NCBI GenBank assembly: GCA_958295825.1
Contig: OY282375.1
Location: 1,039,489 to 1,103,488, forward strand
Origin: an uncultured Candidatus Entotheonella sp.
GTDB lineage: Bacteria > Tectomicrobia > Entotheonellia > Entotheonellales > Entotheonellaceae
Direction: 5' to 3'
Length of the DNA stretch: 64,000 bases
Shown: positions 18,001-26,324 of the stretch, one piece after another
Layout of the letters: each line of letters begins with the position of its first letter
Position numbering within the stretch: the stretch's first letter is position 1
Made by a program: the position numbers and the translations under genes
The notes under the pieces: model-generated
Seen by the model: the letters and a program-made list of their open reading frames with translations, nothing else
Told to the model about the DNA's origin: nothing
Databases searched by the model: none

Positions 18001-18548
18001 TTCCAGCCACCCTGGTGCTGATCTTCATCCTCCTCTACCTGCACTTTCACAGCGTCACGGAGGCCATGATCGTCATGGCCAGCCTTCCCTTCGCCTTGGT
18101 CGGCGGCGTCTGGCTTCTCTATGTTCTGGATTACCATTTGTCAGTGGCAGTCGTGGTGGGATTTATTGCCCTGGCAGGTCTGGCGGCGGAAACCGGCGTG
18201 GTGATGCTGGTCTATCTTGACGAATCGTACCAGCGCCGCCAAACCGAGGGCCGGATGAGTTCCCCCGCCGACTTGCAGGACGCGATCATTGAGGGGGCCG
18301 TGGAGCGCGTGCGTCCGAAACTCATGACCGTGGCGACGACCCTCCTCGGGCTGCTGCCGGTGATGTGGGGAACTGAATCCGGTTCCGAGGTGATGAAGCG
18401 CATCGCCGCCCCCATGGTCGGTGGCCTCGTGTCGTCAACTATCCTCACGCTGGTCATCATCCCCGTGGCTTATGATATCTGGAGACGTCTGGTACTTTAC
18501 AGGCGCGCACGACGACGGGTTCGTGCTCTGGCCCCCGATGGGCCGTAA
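15036..18548 (+). CDS. cusA: CusA/CzcA-type heavy-metal RND efflux pump
   Basis: 1170 residues, about 120 longer than typical CusA. The 12-helix RND layout is plain. There is an N-terminal helix (NRFMVVLVTVFVILGG), then the QVIIYTKYPGQAPRVVEDQV porter motif, the helix IAIGVMVDASVVMVENAHK carrying the proton-relay Asp, and MPPLNEGDF. A final block has TVATTLLGLLPVMWG. The length excess includes a porter-domain insertion in which a Trp-rich segment (FFSDWPGWLKKPLTWLWPE at about 695-715) is repeated at about 730-751. It exports Cu/Ag or other divalent ions using the proton gradient. Fourth gene of the operon. Confidence 0.93.
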   Translation: MIEAIIAWSMRNRFMVVLVTVFVILGGVLAMQGTPLDAIPDLSDVQVIIYTKYPGQAPRVVEDQVTYPLTTAMLSVPYAKVVRGYSFFGFSFVYILFEDGTDIYWARSRVLEYLNFVAGRLPAGVTPSLGPDATGVGWVYEYVLQDTTGTYDLQELRSIQDWYLRYELTSVPGVSEVASIGGFVKQYQVEVDPNRLLAYGLSIQQVRRAIQRSNDDVGGKLVEMGETEFMVRSLGYIRSREDLEQVVVAVDSMGTPVLMKNIAAIQQGPELRRGILEWNGTGEAVGGIVVMRYGENALEVIRNVKAKLRSLQKGLPEGVEIIEGYDRSNLIKRAIHTLQTKLIEEMLVVAAVCVIFLLHVRSALVAIVTLPVGILMSFLLMYPLGINANVMSLGGVAIAIGVMVDASVVMVENAHKHLERYRDTKSHAAIMLDAARGVGPALFYSLLIITVSFLPVFSLQEQSGRLFKPLAYTKTFAMAASALLAITIVPVLMTFFIREHALSPFLPRRQRRWTWLAALAGPPLLVIIAGAAGMELPEWSLVAGLLLSGVAFICLAPQRIISEARNPLSRFFIRVYHPFIRLVLRWRKTTLLLAVIVLAVTIYPLSRLGSEFMPPLNEGDFLYMPTTLPGISITKAKELLQQTDKIIQRFPEVLTTLGKIGRAETATDPAPLSMIETTITLRPKVEYELMPVERFFSDWPGWLKKPLTWLWPEVKRGGIAHEWRKKHLVRFFSGWPGWLKAPLTWLWPEERYLTMQELADDLDRAVRFPGLTNAWTMPIKTRIDMLSTGIKTPVGIKLMGPDLNTLSDLGARIEAVVRDIPGTLSVYAERVTGGNYLDFTIDRTQIARYGLTVGDVQDVIMTAIGGMNVTFTVEGLERYPVNLRYSRELRDDIDRLKRVLVPTQTGAQVPLVQLADFAIRKGAASIKSENSRQTAWIYVDLKGVDVGSYVRQAMAIVDRGVELPQGYSIVWSGQFEYMEKARRTLRVIVPATLVLIFILLYLHFHSVTEAMIVMASLPFALVGGVWLLYVLDYHLSVAVVVGFIALAGLAAETGVVMLVYLDESYQRRQTEGRMSSPADLQDAIIEGAVERVRPKLMTVATTLLGLLPVMWGTESGSEVMKRIAAPMVGGLVSSTILTLVIIPVAYDIWRRLVLYRRARRRVRALAPDGP

Positions 18549-18571
18549 CGTCAGGAAAAAAGGAGAACGCA

Positions 18572-19033
18572 ATGTACGCCATTTTCACCACGATGCTCAT
18601 CGCCTTGGTCTCGTTGTCGCTAGGCGGTGTCCTGGCCTCGGCCGATCAGCACCACGACATGGAGCAGGTGGATCATTCCGGCCACCGCGGCCTGAACATT
18701 CACAACTCGAACGTGACCAGCTTCAGCCTCGCCTATCATCTGATCGACATGCGGGAAAAGATGAAGGACATGGAAAACATGCCGGAGACGCAGGCAACGC
18801 ATCACATGATGGTTTACGTGACCGGGCCCGACGGCGCGGTTCTTGGCCAGGCAAAGGTGGGTTACCTGGTCGTCGGGCCCGACGGCAACAAACAGAAGCT
18901 GATGGCTATGGGCATGAAGGACGGCTTCGGTGCCGACGTCGATTTCAAGGCTCCGGGCGCCTATACCGTCAGAACCAAAGTTGTCTTCAACGGCTCGACG
19001 CTGCTGGACGAGTTCACGTACGTGGTGCAATAA
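18572..19033 (+). CDS. Secreted His/Met-rich protein of the copper operon
   Basis: 153 residues. A signal peptide (MYAIFTTMLIALVSLSLGGVLA) is followed by a short metal-like segment rich in His and Met (HHDMEQVDHSGHRG) and DMREKMKDMENM. The remainder (MVYVTGPDGAVLGQAKVGYLV, KAPGAYTVRTKVVF) looks like an immunoglobulin-like beta fold, as in YtkA/FixH-type periplasmic proteins. It starts 23 bases after cusA with AAGGAG, so it is the last gene of the operon. A role in periplasmic copper binding is inferred from composition and position. Confidence 0.7.
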   Translation: MYAIFTTMLIALVSLSLGGVLASADQHHDMEQVDHSGHRGLNIHNSNVTSFSLAYHLIDMREKMKDMENMPETQATHHMMVYVTGPDGAVLGQAKVGYLVVGPDGNKQKLMAMGMKDGFGADVDFKAPGAYTVRTKVVFNGSTLLDEFTYVVQ

Positions 19034-19063
19034 CCCGGCAGAAAAGACGCCCTTTCCGCGTTC

Positions 19064-19561
19064 TCACTCGAAGCCTTCGTGAAACGCCCCGCACACGTAA
19101 GCAAGGACATCCCAGATCTGGTCATTGCTGAGCAGGGTCTTGAACGCCGGCATGAGCGATCCGGCCGATTTGAAGGGCTCCACCGTGCCCCCCTCGCTGA
19201 CCCGCCAGTACAGATAGGCGTCGCCGTCGCCGGGGTGCAAGTGAAAGTGGTGGTTGAGGTCGGCGGGCGGATGCGGCAGGGTCTTGGCAAGGGCCGTCGT
19301 GCCGAGGCCGTCGGCACCGTGGCATGCGGTGCAGTGGGCGTCGTACAGTGTCTTGCCGCGGACGATGGCGCCCTCGTCGCCCCAGTGGTGACTGATCTTG
19401 TTGGCGTACGCCTCGGGCGGGGTTGGCCAGTTCTGGTGTTTGTGGGTGTCCTGTTGGCTTTGGTGCTCGTGATGGTGGTCGTGTTCCCCCGCCGGCACGA
19501 CGGCCGACGTGGCAACCGACAACAGGACGGCAAGGCACAATCCGAAAATAAATCGCTGCAT
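19064..19561 (-). CDS. Periplasmic c-type cytochrome with His-rich N-terminus
   Basis: 165 residues from the ATG at 19561. Signal peptide (FGLCLAVLLSVATSAVV), then a His cluster (GEHDHHHEHQSQQDTHKHQ) that could bind copper. One haem-binding CTACH motif follows (YDAHCTACHGADGLG), and a Met ligand is likely in LMPAFKTLLSNDQIWDVLAYV, the typical C-terminal helix of class I cytochrome c. It converges with the copper operon, whose last gene ends 30 bases away. Probably an electron carrier; partner unknown. Confidence 0.85.
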   Translation of the reverse strand: MQRFIFGLCLAVLLSVATSAVVPAGEHDHHHEHQSQQDTHKHQNWPTPPEAYANKISHHWGDEGAIVRGKTLYDAHCTACHGADGLGTTALAKTLPHPPADLNHHFHLHPGDGDAYLYWRVSEGGTVEPFKSAGSLMPAFKTLLSNDQIWDVLAYVCGAFHEGFE

Positions 19562-19571
19562 GAAGTGCTCC

Positions 19572-20684
19572 CTATCTCTTTTCCAATGGTAACTGCCGGT
19601 GCGGATCGCCGGCGATGTAAGCCCGCAGACGCGGCAGCACTGTCCGCCGCGCCCGTACGCATTCCTCGACGTGCGGAAAACCGGACAGGATAAATTCGTC
19701 CACCCCCAGCTTCCAGTATTCATAGAGTTCCGCAGCCGCCTGCTGCGGCGTGCCGACGATGGCCGTGCCGCAGTTAACCCGTACGGTGGCCAGGCCATTC
19801 CACAGATGCCTTCCGAGCCGGTGCCGGTCCGCAGCCGCGCCCGGCGCCAGCTGCCCGTCAACCGCAACTACCTGCCGCTGCCGTAGCACCTCGGGGTCGG
19901 CGTCGGCAATCAGGCGATGCGCCGCGTCCCATGCTTCGTCCGCGTCCTCGCGCACCACCAAGTGGGTGCGCAGGCCGAACGTCGGCACGCGCCCGCACGC
20001 CTCATAGGCCGCCCGCACCCGCACAATACGCGCCGAGATCTGTTCCAGCGGTTCGATCCACAGCAGGTACACGTCCGCCTCGCGCGCCGCCAAGGCTTCG
20101 GCACGCGGCGACGCGCCGCCTTGGTAGAAACGCGGCGTTCCGTATGGGGTCGGCGCGCAGCGCGCCCCGCGCAGCGTCAGATGCCGGCCAGCAAAATCGG
20201 TCACTTCCCCCGTCCACAGCGCCCGGCAGGCGCGCATCAGTTCCCCGGCCTGCTCATAACGCCCGGCGTGATCGCTGTCGACCCCGAGCCGCTCGAAATC
20301 GTGCCGGATGCCGCCAGGCACGATATTGACGTCCACCCTGCCACGGCTGATCTGATCCAGCGTCGCCACCATCTTGGCGAGAAGCCCGGCGGCGATGAAG
20401 CCGGGCCGCACGGCAATCAGGAATCGGATGCGTGTCGTCAGCGTCGCCAAGGCCGTCGCCGTCGTCCACGTCTCCATCAGCGGCGCGCCTTCGTCGAACA
20501 ACCCGTTGACGAACCGCGTCGGGATCAGCAGCCCGTGAAAGTCTTGCTCTTCCGCGGTCTGCACCACCCGCGTCAGATAGTCGAAATCCGGCGGTTGCTT
20601 GGCCTTCTCCGTGCCGAGCCGGGTGCCGTCGCCGTCGATGGGAATGAACCAGTGGAACAGCGGTTGGGGACGCGCCGCCGTCAT
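19572..20684 (-). CDS. LLM-class flavin-dependent oxidoreductase (SsuD-like)
   Basis: 370 residues. Bacterial-luciferase-like TIM barrel: FHWFIPIDGD at the N-terminus, then TALATLTTRIRFLIAVRPG, LDQISRGRVDVNIVPGG, the SsuD/MsuD-like WTGEVTDFAGRHLTLRGA, and FYQGGASPRAEALAAREADVYLLW. These monooxygenases use reduced flavin and oxygen, often to cleave sulfonates. The substrate is not clear here, and no ssuABC transporter or flavin reductase is adjacent. It lies ten bases upstream of the cytochrome, on the same strand. ATG at 20684 was chosen (GGAG upstream). Confidence 0.87.
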   Translation of the reverse strand: MTAARPQPLFHWFIPIDGDGTRLGTEKAKQPPDFDYLTRVVQTAEEQDFHGLLIPTRFVNGLFDEGAPLMETWTTATALATLTTRIRFLIAVRPGFIAAGLLAKMVATLDQISRGRVDVNIVPGGIRHDFERLGVDSDHAGRYEQAGELMRACRALWTGEVTDFAGRHLTLRGARCAPTPYGTPRFYQGGASPRAEALAAREADVYLLWIEPLEQISARIVRVRAAYEACGRVPTFGLRTHLVVREDADEAWDAAHRLIADADPEVLRQRQVVAVDGQLAPGAAADRHRLGRHLWNGLATVRVNCGTAIVGTPQQAAAELYEYWKLGVDEFILSGFPHVEECVRARRTVLPRLRAYIAGDPHRQLPLEKR

Positions 20685-20894
20685 GCCTGCATCTCCTCTC
20701 CAGGCACCCCGCTGTCGCGCGGCGCCGTTTTGACTTGGCCTATAGATTTCATTATAGTGCAACCCCTTGTGGGTCCTGTGTCAAGACAACGGCAGGGGCA
20801 TGCGGCGCTTCGGTTTCCCTCGCCCCTTGCAAGCGGGTCGGCGCCCCAATGAGAGCGCGGCCCGGAGACGTGCAATCGCATGAGGAGAAGCACG

Positions 20895-22310
20895 ATGACG
20901 GCTTCTGACGTTTATTACATGGACGCGCGCAGCGAGTCGCCCCAGACCGGTCTGGTGGCCAAGATGCTGACCGTTTTCGAGGAAGCGGGGCTTGACGCGA
21001 TGATCAAGCCGGGCGACCTCGTGGCCATCAAACTTCACTGCGGCGAGTGGAACAACACCGCGTACCTGCGGCCCGTCTACCCGCGCGCCCTGGCGGACCG
21101 TATCAAGGAGCTCGGCGGACGGCCCTTCGTGTGCGACACCACCACCCTCACCTACTCCCCCTACGCCTCGCGGGCAACCGAGCTCGACCTCATGATGACC
21201 GCCGAGCGCAACGGCTTCAGTTCCGCGGTGCTGGGCTGCCCGTTCATTTGCGCCGACGGCTTCATCGGCACCGGCGATTACCGCGTCGACGTGCCGACCG
21301 GCTACCTGTTGAAAGAAGCCTACATCGCGCAGGCGATTGCCGCTGCCGACGTACTGATCTGCCTCACTCACTTCAAGGGCCATCCGATGGGCGTCATCGG
21401 CGGCGCCATCAAGAACCTCGGCATCGGCTGCCAGTCCAAGCGCGGCAAGCACAACGTGCACCTCGGCGGCCACCCCAAGTACAGTGTCGCCAACTCCGCC
21501 ATCTGGCACCCGGAGAACTTCAAAGGCAAGGCCAACACGCCGGACTGGAATATCCTCGAAGAGTGCTGCCCCTACCATCTGTTCAAGGTCGAAGAGGACA
21601 CGATTGAATGGGACCGCGCCGCCTGCACCAGCTGCCTGGGTTGCCTCGGCATCATGGCGCCGCGCGGCCTGTTCGAGTTCCCGGAAGAGACGTTTGCCGC
21701 CACCGACGCCTCTATCGCCGACGGCGCCCTGGGCGCGGTGCTGGCGGTGGGCCGCGAGAAGTGCGGCTTCATCAACTTGGCCATCGATATCTCGCCGCGC
21801 TGCGACTGCGTGAACTTCGCCGACATGCCGGTGGTACCGAACCTCGGCGTGTTTGCCAGCACCGACCCGGTGGCCATCGACATGGCCTGCCTGGACAAGG
21901 TGCGCGAGTCGCACGGCATGCCGGGATCGATTGCGGAGGATTTCGATTTGCTGGAAGCCGGTGAGAAAAAATTCGAGACGGTCTCGGCCACGGTACACGG
22001 CCTCAGCGAGGAAGCCCAGATCAATACGGGCACGCTGAACGGCCTCGGCAGCCGCGATTACAACCTCATCGAGGCGGAACCGCAACCGGCCAGTCGTCAC
22101 CTGTTCGCGCTGGATACGCGCCCGAGCGGGGTACGCTTCGGTGCCAAGTTCATGAAGTTCTCGCCCTTCCCGTACGATCGCTATGACGGCCAGGGCTTCC
22201 TGCGCGAGCAGGAAGTGGACACGGAGTTCGTGAAGACTTGGCATGGTAACGGCAACGGCGGCGTGCCGGGCGCCTCGGGTGCCGTCGAAGAGGCGGCCAC
22301 GGGCGATTAA
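20895..22310 (+). CDS. DUF362 protein with ferredoxin-type Fe-S site
   Basis: 471 residues from an ATG preceded by GAGGAG. The N-terminal two thirds match the DUF362 family (KMLTVFEEAGLDAMIKPGDLVAIKLHCGE, then VCDTTTLTYSPYASRA). The middle has CTSCLGCLGIMAPRGLF, with CxxCxxC ligands, and further cysteines follow (REKCGFIN, SPRCDCVNFADMP). Such proteins are cytoplasmic iron-sulfur proteins of unknown or varied electron-transfer role. The C-terminal 80 residues are less conserved. No partner enzyme is obvious; the downstream operon starts about 210 bases away. Confidence 0.85.
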   Translation: MTASDVYYMDARSESPQTGLVAKMLTVFEEAGLDAMIKPGDLVAIKLHCGEWNNTAYLRPVYPRALADRIKELGGRPFVCDTTTLTYSPYASRATELDLMMTAERNGFSSAVLGCPFICADGFIGTGDYRVDVPTGYLLKEAYIAQAIAAADVLICLTHFKGHPMGVIGGAIKNLGIGCQSKRGKHNVHLGGHPKYSVANSAIWHPENFKGKANTPDWNILEECCPYHLFKVEEDTIEWDRAACTSCLGCLGIMAPRGLFEFPEETFAATDASIADGALGAVLAVGREKCGFINLAIDISPRCDCVNFADMPVVPNLGVFASTDPVAIDMACLDKVRESHGMPGSIAEDFDLLEAGEKKFETVSATVHGLSEEAQINTGTLNGLGSRDYNLIEAEPQPASRHLFALDTRPSGVRFGAKFMKFSPFPYDRYDGQGFLREQEVDTEFVKTWHGNGNGGVPGASGAVEEAATGD

Positions 22311-22382
22311 ACATCCTGCGGGCGCGGCGTGCGGAACGCTCCCCAACCCGGGGTCGCACGCCGCGCCCCATTTGGTAGTTCT

Positions 22383-22497
22383 CACTTCAAATTCTCCCCC
22401 TCACCGGGACGGGGTGCCAATTTCTCCCTCATGGGGAGCCTAGGACGCAACACGGTCCCCCCCTTGAGGGAGAGGGTTAGGGTGGGGGAAGTTTTGT
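22383..22497. repeat. Intergenic palindromic repeat (REP-like)
   Basis: The gap between the DUF362 gene and the next operon holds a series of C-rich and G-rich arms: CTCCCCCTCACCGGGACGGGG, then CTCCCTCATGGGGAG, then CCCCCCTTGAGGGAGAGGG and TTAGGGTGGGGG. The arms pair as imperfect hairpins. Related sequences occur at 26985-27012 and 62213-62283, so this is probably a dispersed intergenic element; it may also end transcription of the DUF362 gene. Confidence 0.6.
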
Positions 22498-22522
22498 CAG
22501 CCTACAATTTCAGGAGGTCAAC

Positions 22523-22864
22523 ATGGCAGCAGTAACGAAGGGTTTGGAGAACCTGCAACAAGCCATCAGCACGTGCGAGGAGTTGGACGCCAGCTTGGCC
22601 GACGCCACGGATGCCGAAGCGGTGAAGGCGAAGGGCGTGGTGCAGGAAACGCTGACAGCATTTCACGACGTCAGCGACAAATTTTTCCTCAAGACCATGA
22701 TGAGCGTACCGCCTACCAAGGCTTGCCGGGTGGAGGCCGCGGCGGTGGCGTCCGTGGTGTCCGAGCAGAAGTGGGACAACCTGCAGGACGCCCTGGAGAA
22801 GCTGCAAAAGGCCACCAAGACGCTGGTGACCAAGGCCAAGATGGACGGGACGACGATTACATGA
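22523..22864 (+). CDS. Small helical protein of unknown function
   Basis: 113 residues with an AGGAGG site before the ATG. The sequence is almost wholly helix-forming (GLENLQQAISTCEELDASL, ALEKLQKATKTLVTKAK), with no signal peptide, membrane segment or recognised motif. Its stop overlaps the epimerase start by four bases (ATGA), so it is translated with it and probably with the transketolase-like gene. It could be an accessory or regulatory subunit, but that is only inferred from position. Confidence 0.7.
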   Translation: MAAVTKGLENLQQAISTCEELDASLADATDAEAVKAKGVVQETLTAFHDVSDKFFLKTMMSVPPTKACRVEAAAVASVVSEQKWDNLQDALEKLQKATKTLVTKAKMDGTTIT

Positions 22865-23748
22865 GCGGTCCGATCCTGATCACCGGAGGTGCCGGCAGCG
22901 TGGGCCGTAGCCTGGTGGCCTGTTGCCGCGCCGACGGCTATACGGTGCGTGTCTTCGACCTGCCCGTATGCGACTTTACGGGCCTTGAAGGCGAAACGGG
23001 CATTGAGGTCGTCAAGGGCGACATCACGCAGCCGGCCCACATCGAAGCCGCCGTTCAGGGCGCAGGCGGCGTGCTACATCTGGCGGCGCTGCTGCCGCCG
23101 GCCAGCGAGGCGGACCGGTCGCGGACCTTTGCCGTCAACGTCGACGGCACTGCCACCGTCATCAATGCCATGCAGGCCGCCGCCAGCGAAGCCGTGCTGG
23201 TGTTCAGCTCGTCGGTGAGCACGTATGGCGACACCACCGCCGAAGCCCCGCCACTGGGGGTTGAGCATCCCCAAACGGCCCTGGATCTTTACGCCGAAAG
23301 CAAAATTGCCAGCGAACGGCTCGTGCGGGAATCCTCCCTGCCCGCGGTGGTGCTACGCATTGCCGGCATCGCCGTGCCGGTGCTGCAGGAACCCCCCGAG
23401 GTGTGGCCGTTCACCGCCGATCAGCGCCTGGAAATGGTGCAGCGCGACGACGTGGTGACTGCACTGTACAAGGCCCTGACCACTCCGGCGGCGCGCGGCA
23501 AAACCCTGAACATCGCCGGCGGGCCGACTTGGCAGACGACCGGGCGCCAGTACGTCGCCGATCTGTACGACATCATCGGCGTGCCGCTCGACATGGCGGC
23601 GTTTCGGAGTCAGGACGAAGCCGGCTGGGTGGACTGGTACGACACTGAGTTGTCGCAGCAACTGCTCGGTTATCAGGACCACTCGTACTCGACTTACCTC
23701 GACACCCTGCGTTCGGAAGTCGCCCGCTTGCTGGAAGACGACTGTTAG
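22861..23748 (+). CDS. NAD-dependent epimerase/dehydratase (extended SDR)
   Basis: 295 residues. The N-terminal Rossmann loop is ITGGAGSVGRSL (GxxGxxG). VLHLAALLPPASEADR, VNVDGTATVINAM, FSSSVSTYG (catalytic Ser region) and YAESKIASE (the YxxxK pair) follow in the expected order. It should act on a nucleotide sugar or related diol using NAD(P). Tight coupling with the small protein upstream and the ThDP enzyme 24 bases downstream points to one carbohydrate pathway, not identified. Confidence 0.85.
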   Translation: MSGPILITGGAGSVGRSLVACCRADGYTVRVFDLPVCDFTGLEGETGIEVVKGDITQPAHIEAAVQGAGGVLHLAALLPPASEADRSRTFAVNVDGTATVINAMQAAASEAVLVFSSSVSTYGDTTAEAPPLGVEHPQTALDLYAESKIASERLVRESSLPAVVLRIAGIAVPVLQEPPEVWPFTADQRLEMVQRDDVVTALYKALTTPAARGKTLNIAGGPTWQTTGRQYVADLYDIIGVPLDMAAFRSQDEAGWVDWYDTELSQQLLGYQDHSYSTYLDTLRSEVARLLEDDC

Positions 23749-23772
23749 AGCGCTTGAGAAGAGGCACGTCAG

Positions 23773-26127
23773 ATGGCGATATTGCCACCCCCCTCCGCCC
23801 CGTCTGTTGCGGCTGACCCCGCAACCATATCCACCTTGGAAACCATCTCACAGCGCGTCCTGTGGCTGTCGACGTACATGATCCACTACGCCAACAAGAT
23901 TCGCCCGAACCCGGACGGCCTCAAGGTCGGCGGGCACCAGGCGAGCTGCGCCTCGGCGGTCAACCTGATGACGGCGCTGTATTTCGGGATACTACGTCCC
24001 GAGGACCACGTGGCGGTGAAGCCGCATGCCGCGCCGGTGCTGCACGCCATTCAGTATCTGCTCGGCAACCTGCCGCGCCGCATGCTGACCACCCTGCGCG
24101 ATTTCGGCGGCCTGCAAGCCTATCCCAGCCGCACCAAGGACCCGGACGGCGTGACCATTTCCACCGGCTCGGTCGGCTTGGGTGCCGCGGCGACGGTTTT
24201 CGGCGCCCTGACGCAGCGTTACGTGCGCGATCATTTCGGCAAAACCGGCGGCCAGGGGCGCTACATTGCCCTGGTCGGCGACGCCGAGATCGACGAGGGC
24301 AACATCCCGGAAGCCATCGGCGAGGCCAGCGCCTACGGCCTGAACGACCTGTGGTGGATCATCGACATCAACCGGCAGAGCCTGGACCACATCGCCCCGG
24401 AGGGCCAGGTAACCCAGATCGGACGGCTGTTCGAGGCCAAGGGCTGGGAGGTGTTGTGGCTCAAGTATGGCAGCCAGCAACAGGCGTTTTTCGAGCGGCC
24501 GGGCGGTGACGGCTTGCGGCGCTGGATCGACTCGTGCAGCAACGCCGAGTACCAGACGCTGCTGAACGCCGACGGCTCGGAAATCCGCCGCGCCGTGGTT
24601 GAGTGGGGCCAGTTGGTCGGTGCCGACATGCGTAGCGTTCTCGCCGACGTGCCCGACGCCACCCTCAAGGACCTGCTGATGAACCTCGGCGGGCACGACA
24701 TCCCGCAGATTCTCAGGACGTTCACCGCAGCAGAGGCCATCCCCGACCGGCCGGTGGTCATCATGGCCTACACCATCAAGGGCTGGGGGCTGCCGATCGC
24801 CGGGCACATCGACAACCACGCCGCCCAGTTGACGTCGGCGCACATCGCCGCCCTGCAGCAACAGCACGGCATCGCAGAGGGCCACGAGTGGGACGGCTAC
24901 GAGGAGCCGCACCCGATCGCCGGCTGGATCAAACAGCGGCAGATTTTCGGACGCAATGGCACAGAGCATGCGCCGACACCCCCGCGCACGCCGCCGATTC
25001 CCGACACCCTGGACATCGCCTTTCCCGAGCGCGCCGCCACGCAGGGGGCGTTCGGCCATATCCTGGTGGCGCTGAACGAATACGAGGAGGTGGCGGCGCG
25101 GCTCGTCACCACCTCGCCCGACGTGGCGGTATCGACGAACCTCGCCAATTGGATCAACAAGCGCGGTATCTACGCACCCGCCGAGAAGCCCAACTACTGG
25201 GCCAAGTACGACATTACCAGCCTGCTGCGCTGGCAGGAAACTGCTTCCGGGCAGCACATCGAGCTCGGCATCGCGGAGAACAATTTCTACCTGGCCCTGA
25301 CCATGCTGGGCTTGTCCCACGAATTCAATGGCGAGTTGTTATTGCCCGTCGGCACCGTGTACGACCCGTTCGTGGCGCGCGGCCTCGACGCCCTGACCTA
25401 CGCGACCTACGTGGGGGCGAAATTCCTCTTTGCGGGTACCCCGTCGGGGCTGAGCCTGAACCGCGAAGGCGGCGCGCACCAGTCGATCTACACGCCGCTG
25501 GTAGGCATGGGCATGCCGGGTCTGATCTACTATGAGCCGGCCTACGCCGCCGAGTTGGAGTGCATGATGTGCTGGGGGCTGCGGCAATTGGCGGACCGCG
25601 ACAATGGCCAGAGCCTGTATCTGCGGCTGTCGACCCGGCCCATTACCCAGGCGGTGCGTAGTTCCACGCCGGAGTGGCGGCGGCAAGTCTTGGCCGGCGG
25701 TTACTGGCTGCGCGATTACCGCCAGGAGCGCGACTACACCGAGCGCCCGCGCGTACACCTGTTCGCGTCCGGCGTCATGTTGGAGGAGGCGTTGCAGGCC
25801 AGCGATCTGGCTTGCGAGGACGGCATTTACGTCAACGTCATCAACGTCACCAGCGCCGACCGCTTGTTTCGCGACCACTTCGAGGGAGCCGGCTCTTCCT
25901 ACCTCGACGAGTTGCTTCCCACCGCCGATCGCCAAACCCCGGCGATCACCCTGCTCGACGGACACCCTCTGACGCTCGCTTGGCTCGGCACCGTCTTCAA
26001 CGCGTCGCTCAAACCCCTGGGCGTGGTGCAATTCGGCCAGACCGGCTCGGTGCAGGAACTGTATCACCAGCACCGCATCGATACGGACGCTATACTCACC
26101 GCCATCGTTCAGATATTATTCGGCTAA
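23773..26127 (+). CDS. Thiamine-diphosphate enzyme, AceE/transketolase-like
   Basis: 784 residues. LKVGGHQASCASAVNLMTALYF and DPDGVTISTGSVGLGAAA match the pyruvate dehydrogenase E1 (AceE-type) and transketolase N-terminus. LVGDAEIDEGNIPEAIGEA and the following IIDINRQSLD form the ThDP/magnesium motif. The pyrimidine-domain Glu lies in HIELGIAENNF, and SLNREGGAHQSIYTP resembles AceE. It is about 100 residues shorter than E. coli AceE (887). No E2 or E3 gene follows, so it may be a free-standing transketolase-like enzyme. It is the third gene of its operon. Confidence 0.82.
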   Translation: MAILPPPSAPSVAADPATISTLETISQRVLWLSTYMIHYANKIRPNPDGLKVGGHQASCASAVNLMTALYFGILRPEDHVAVKPHAAPVLHAIQYLLGNLPRRMLTTLRDFGGLQAYPSRTKDPDGVTISTGSVGLGAAATVFGALTQRYVRDHFGKTGGQGRYIALVGDAEIDEGNIPEAIGEASAYGLNDLWWIIDINRQSLDHIAPEGQVTQIGRLFEAKGWEVLWLKYGSQQQAFFERPGGDGLRRWIDSCSNAEYQTLLNADGSEIRRAVVEWGQLVGADMRSVLADVPDATLKDLLMNLGGHDIPQILRTFTAAEAIPDRPVVIMAYTIKGWGLPIAGHIDNHAAQLTSAHIAALQQQHGIAEGHEWDGYEEPHPIAGWIKQRQIFGRNGTEHAPTPPRTPPIPDTLDIAFPERAATQGAFGHILVALNEYEEVAARLVTTSPDVAVSTNLANWINKRGIYAPAEKPNYWAKYDITSLLRWQETASGQHIELGIAENNFYLALTMLGLSHEFNGELLLPVGTVYDPFVARGLDALTYATYVGAKFLFAGTPSGLSLNREGGAHQSIYTPLVGMGMPGLIYYEPAYAAELECMMCWGLRQLADRDNGQSLYLRLSTRPITQAVRSSTPEWRRQVLAGGYWLRDYRQERDYTERPRVHLFASGVMLEEALQASDLACEDGIYVNVINVTSADRLFRDHFEGAGSSYLDELLPTADRQTPAITLLDGHPLTLAWLGTVFNASLKPLGVVQFGQTGSVQELYHQHRIDTDAILTAIVQILFG

Positions 26128-26324
26128 TAATTGGCAAGCGAACGCCTAGGCGCTACCCGCAACCGTGCATGAGCCTTTCCCAGTGTAGGTAGCTGCAGCC
26201 TCCTTTTGGCAAAGGCGAGACAAATTTCTCTGATCATCCCGAGGTGTCTGTCGCCGTCTGCGGGATGAGTTCCCCGGCACAAGATGACGTACCCAGGTGC
26301 CATGACGGACGTAGAACGCGTCCG

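Noticed and set aside
20781..22385. 534-codon minus-strand frame opposite the DUF362 gene
   Set aside because: Composition (runs of R, A, V, H) is typical of antisense frames in GC-rich DNA; the plus strand has Fe-S motifs.
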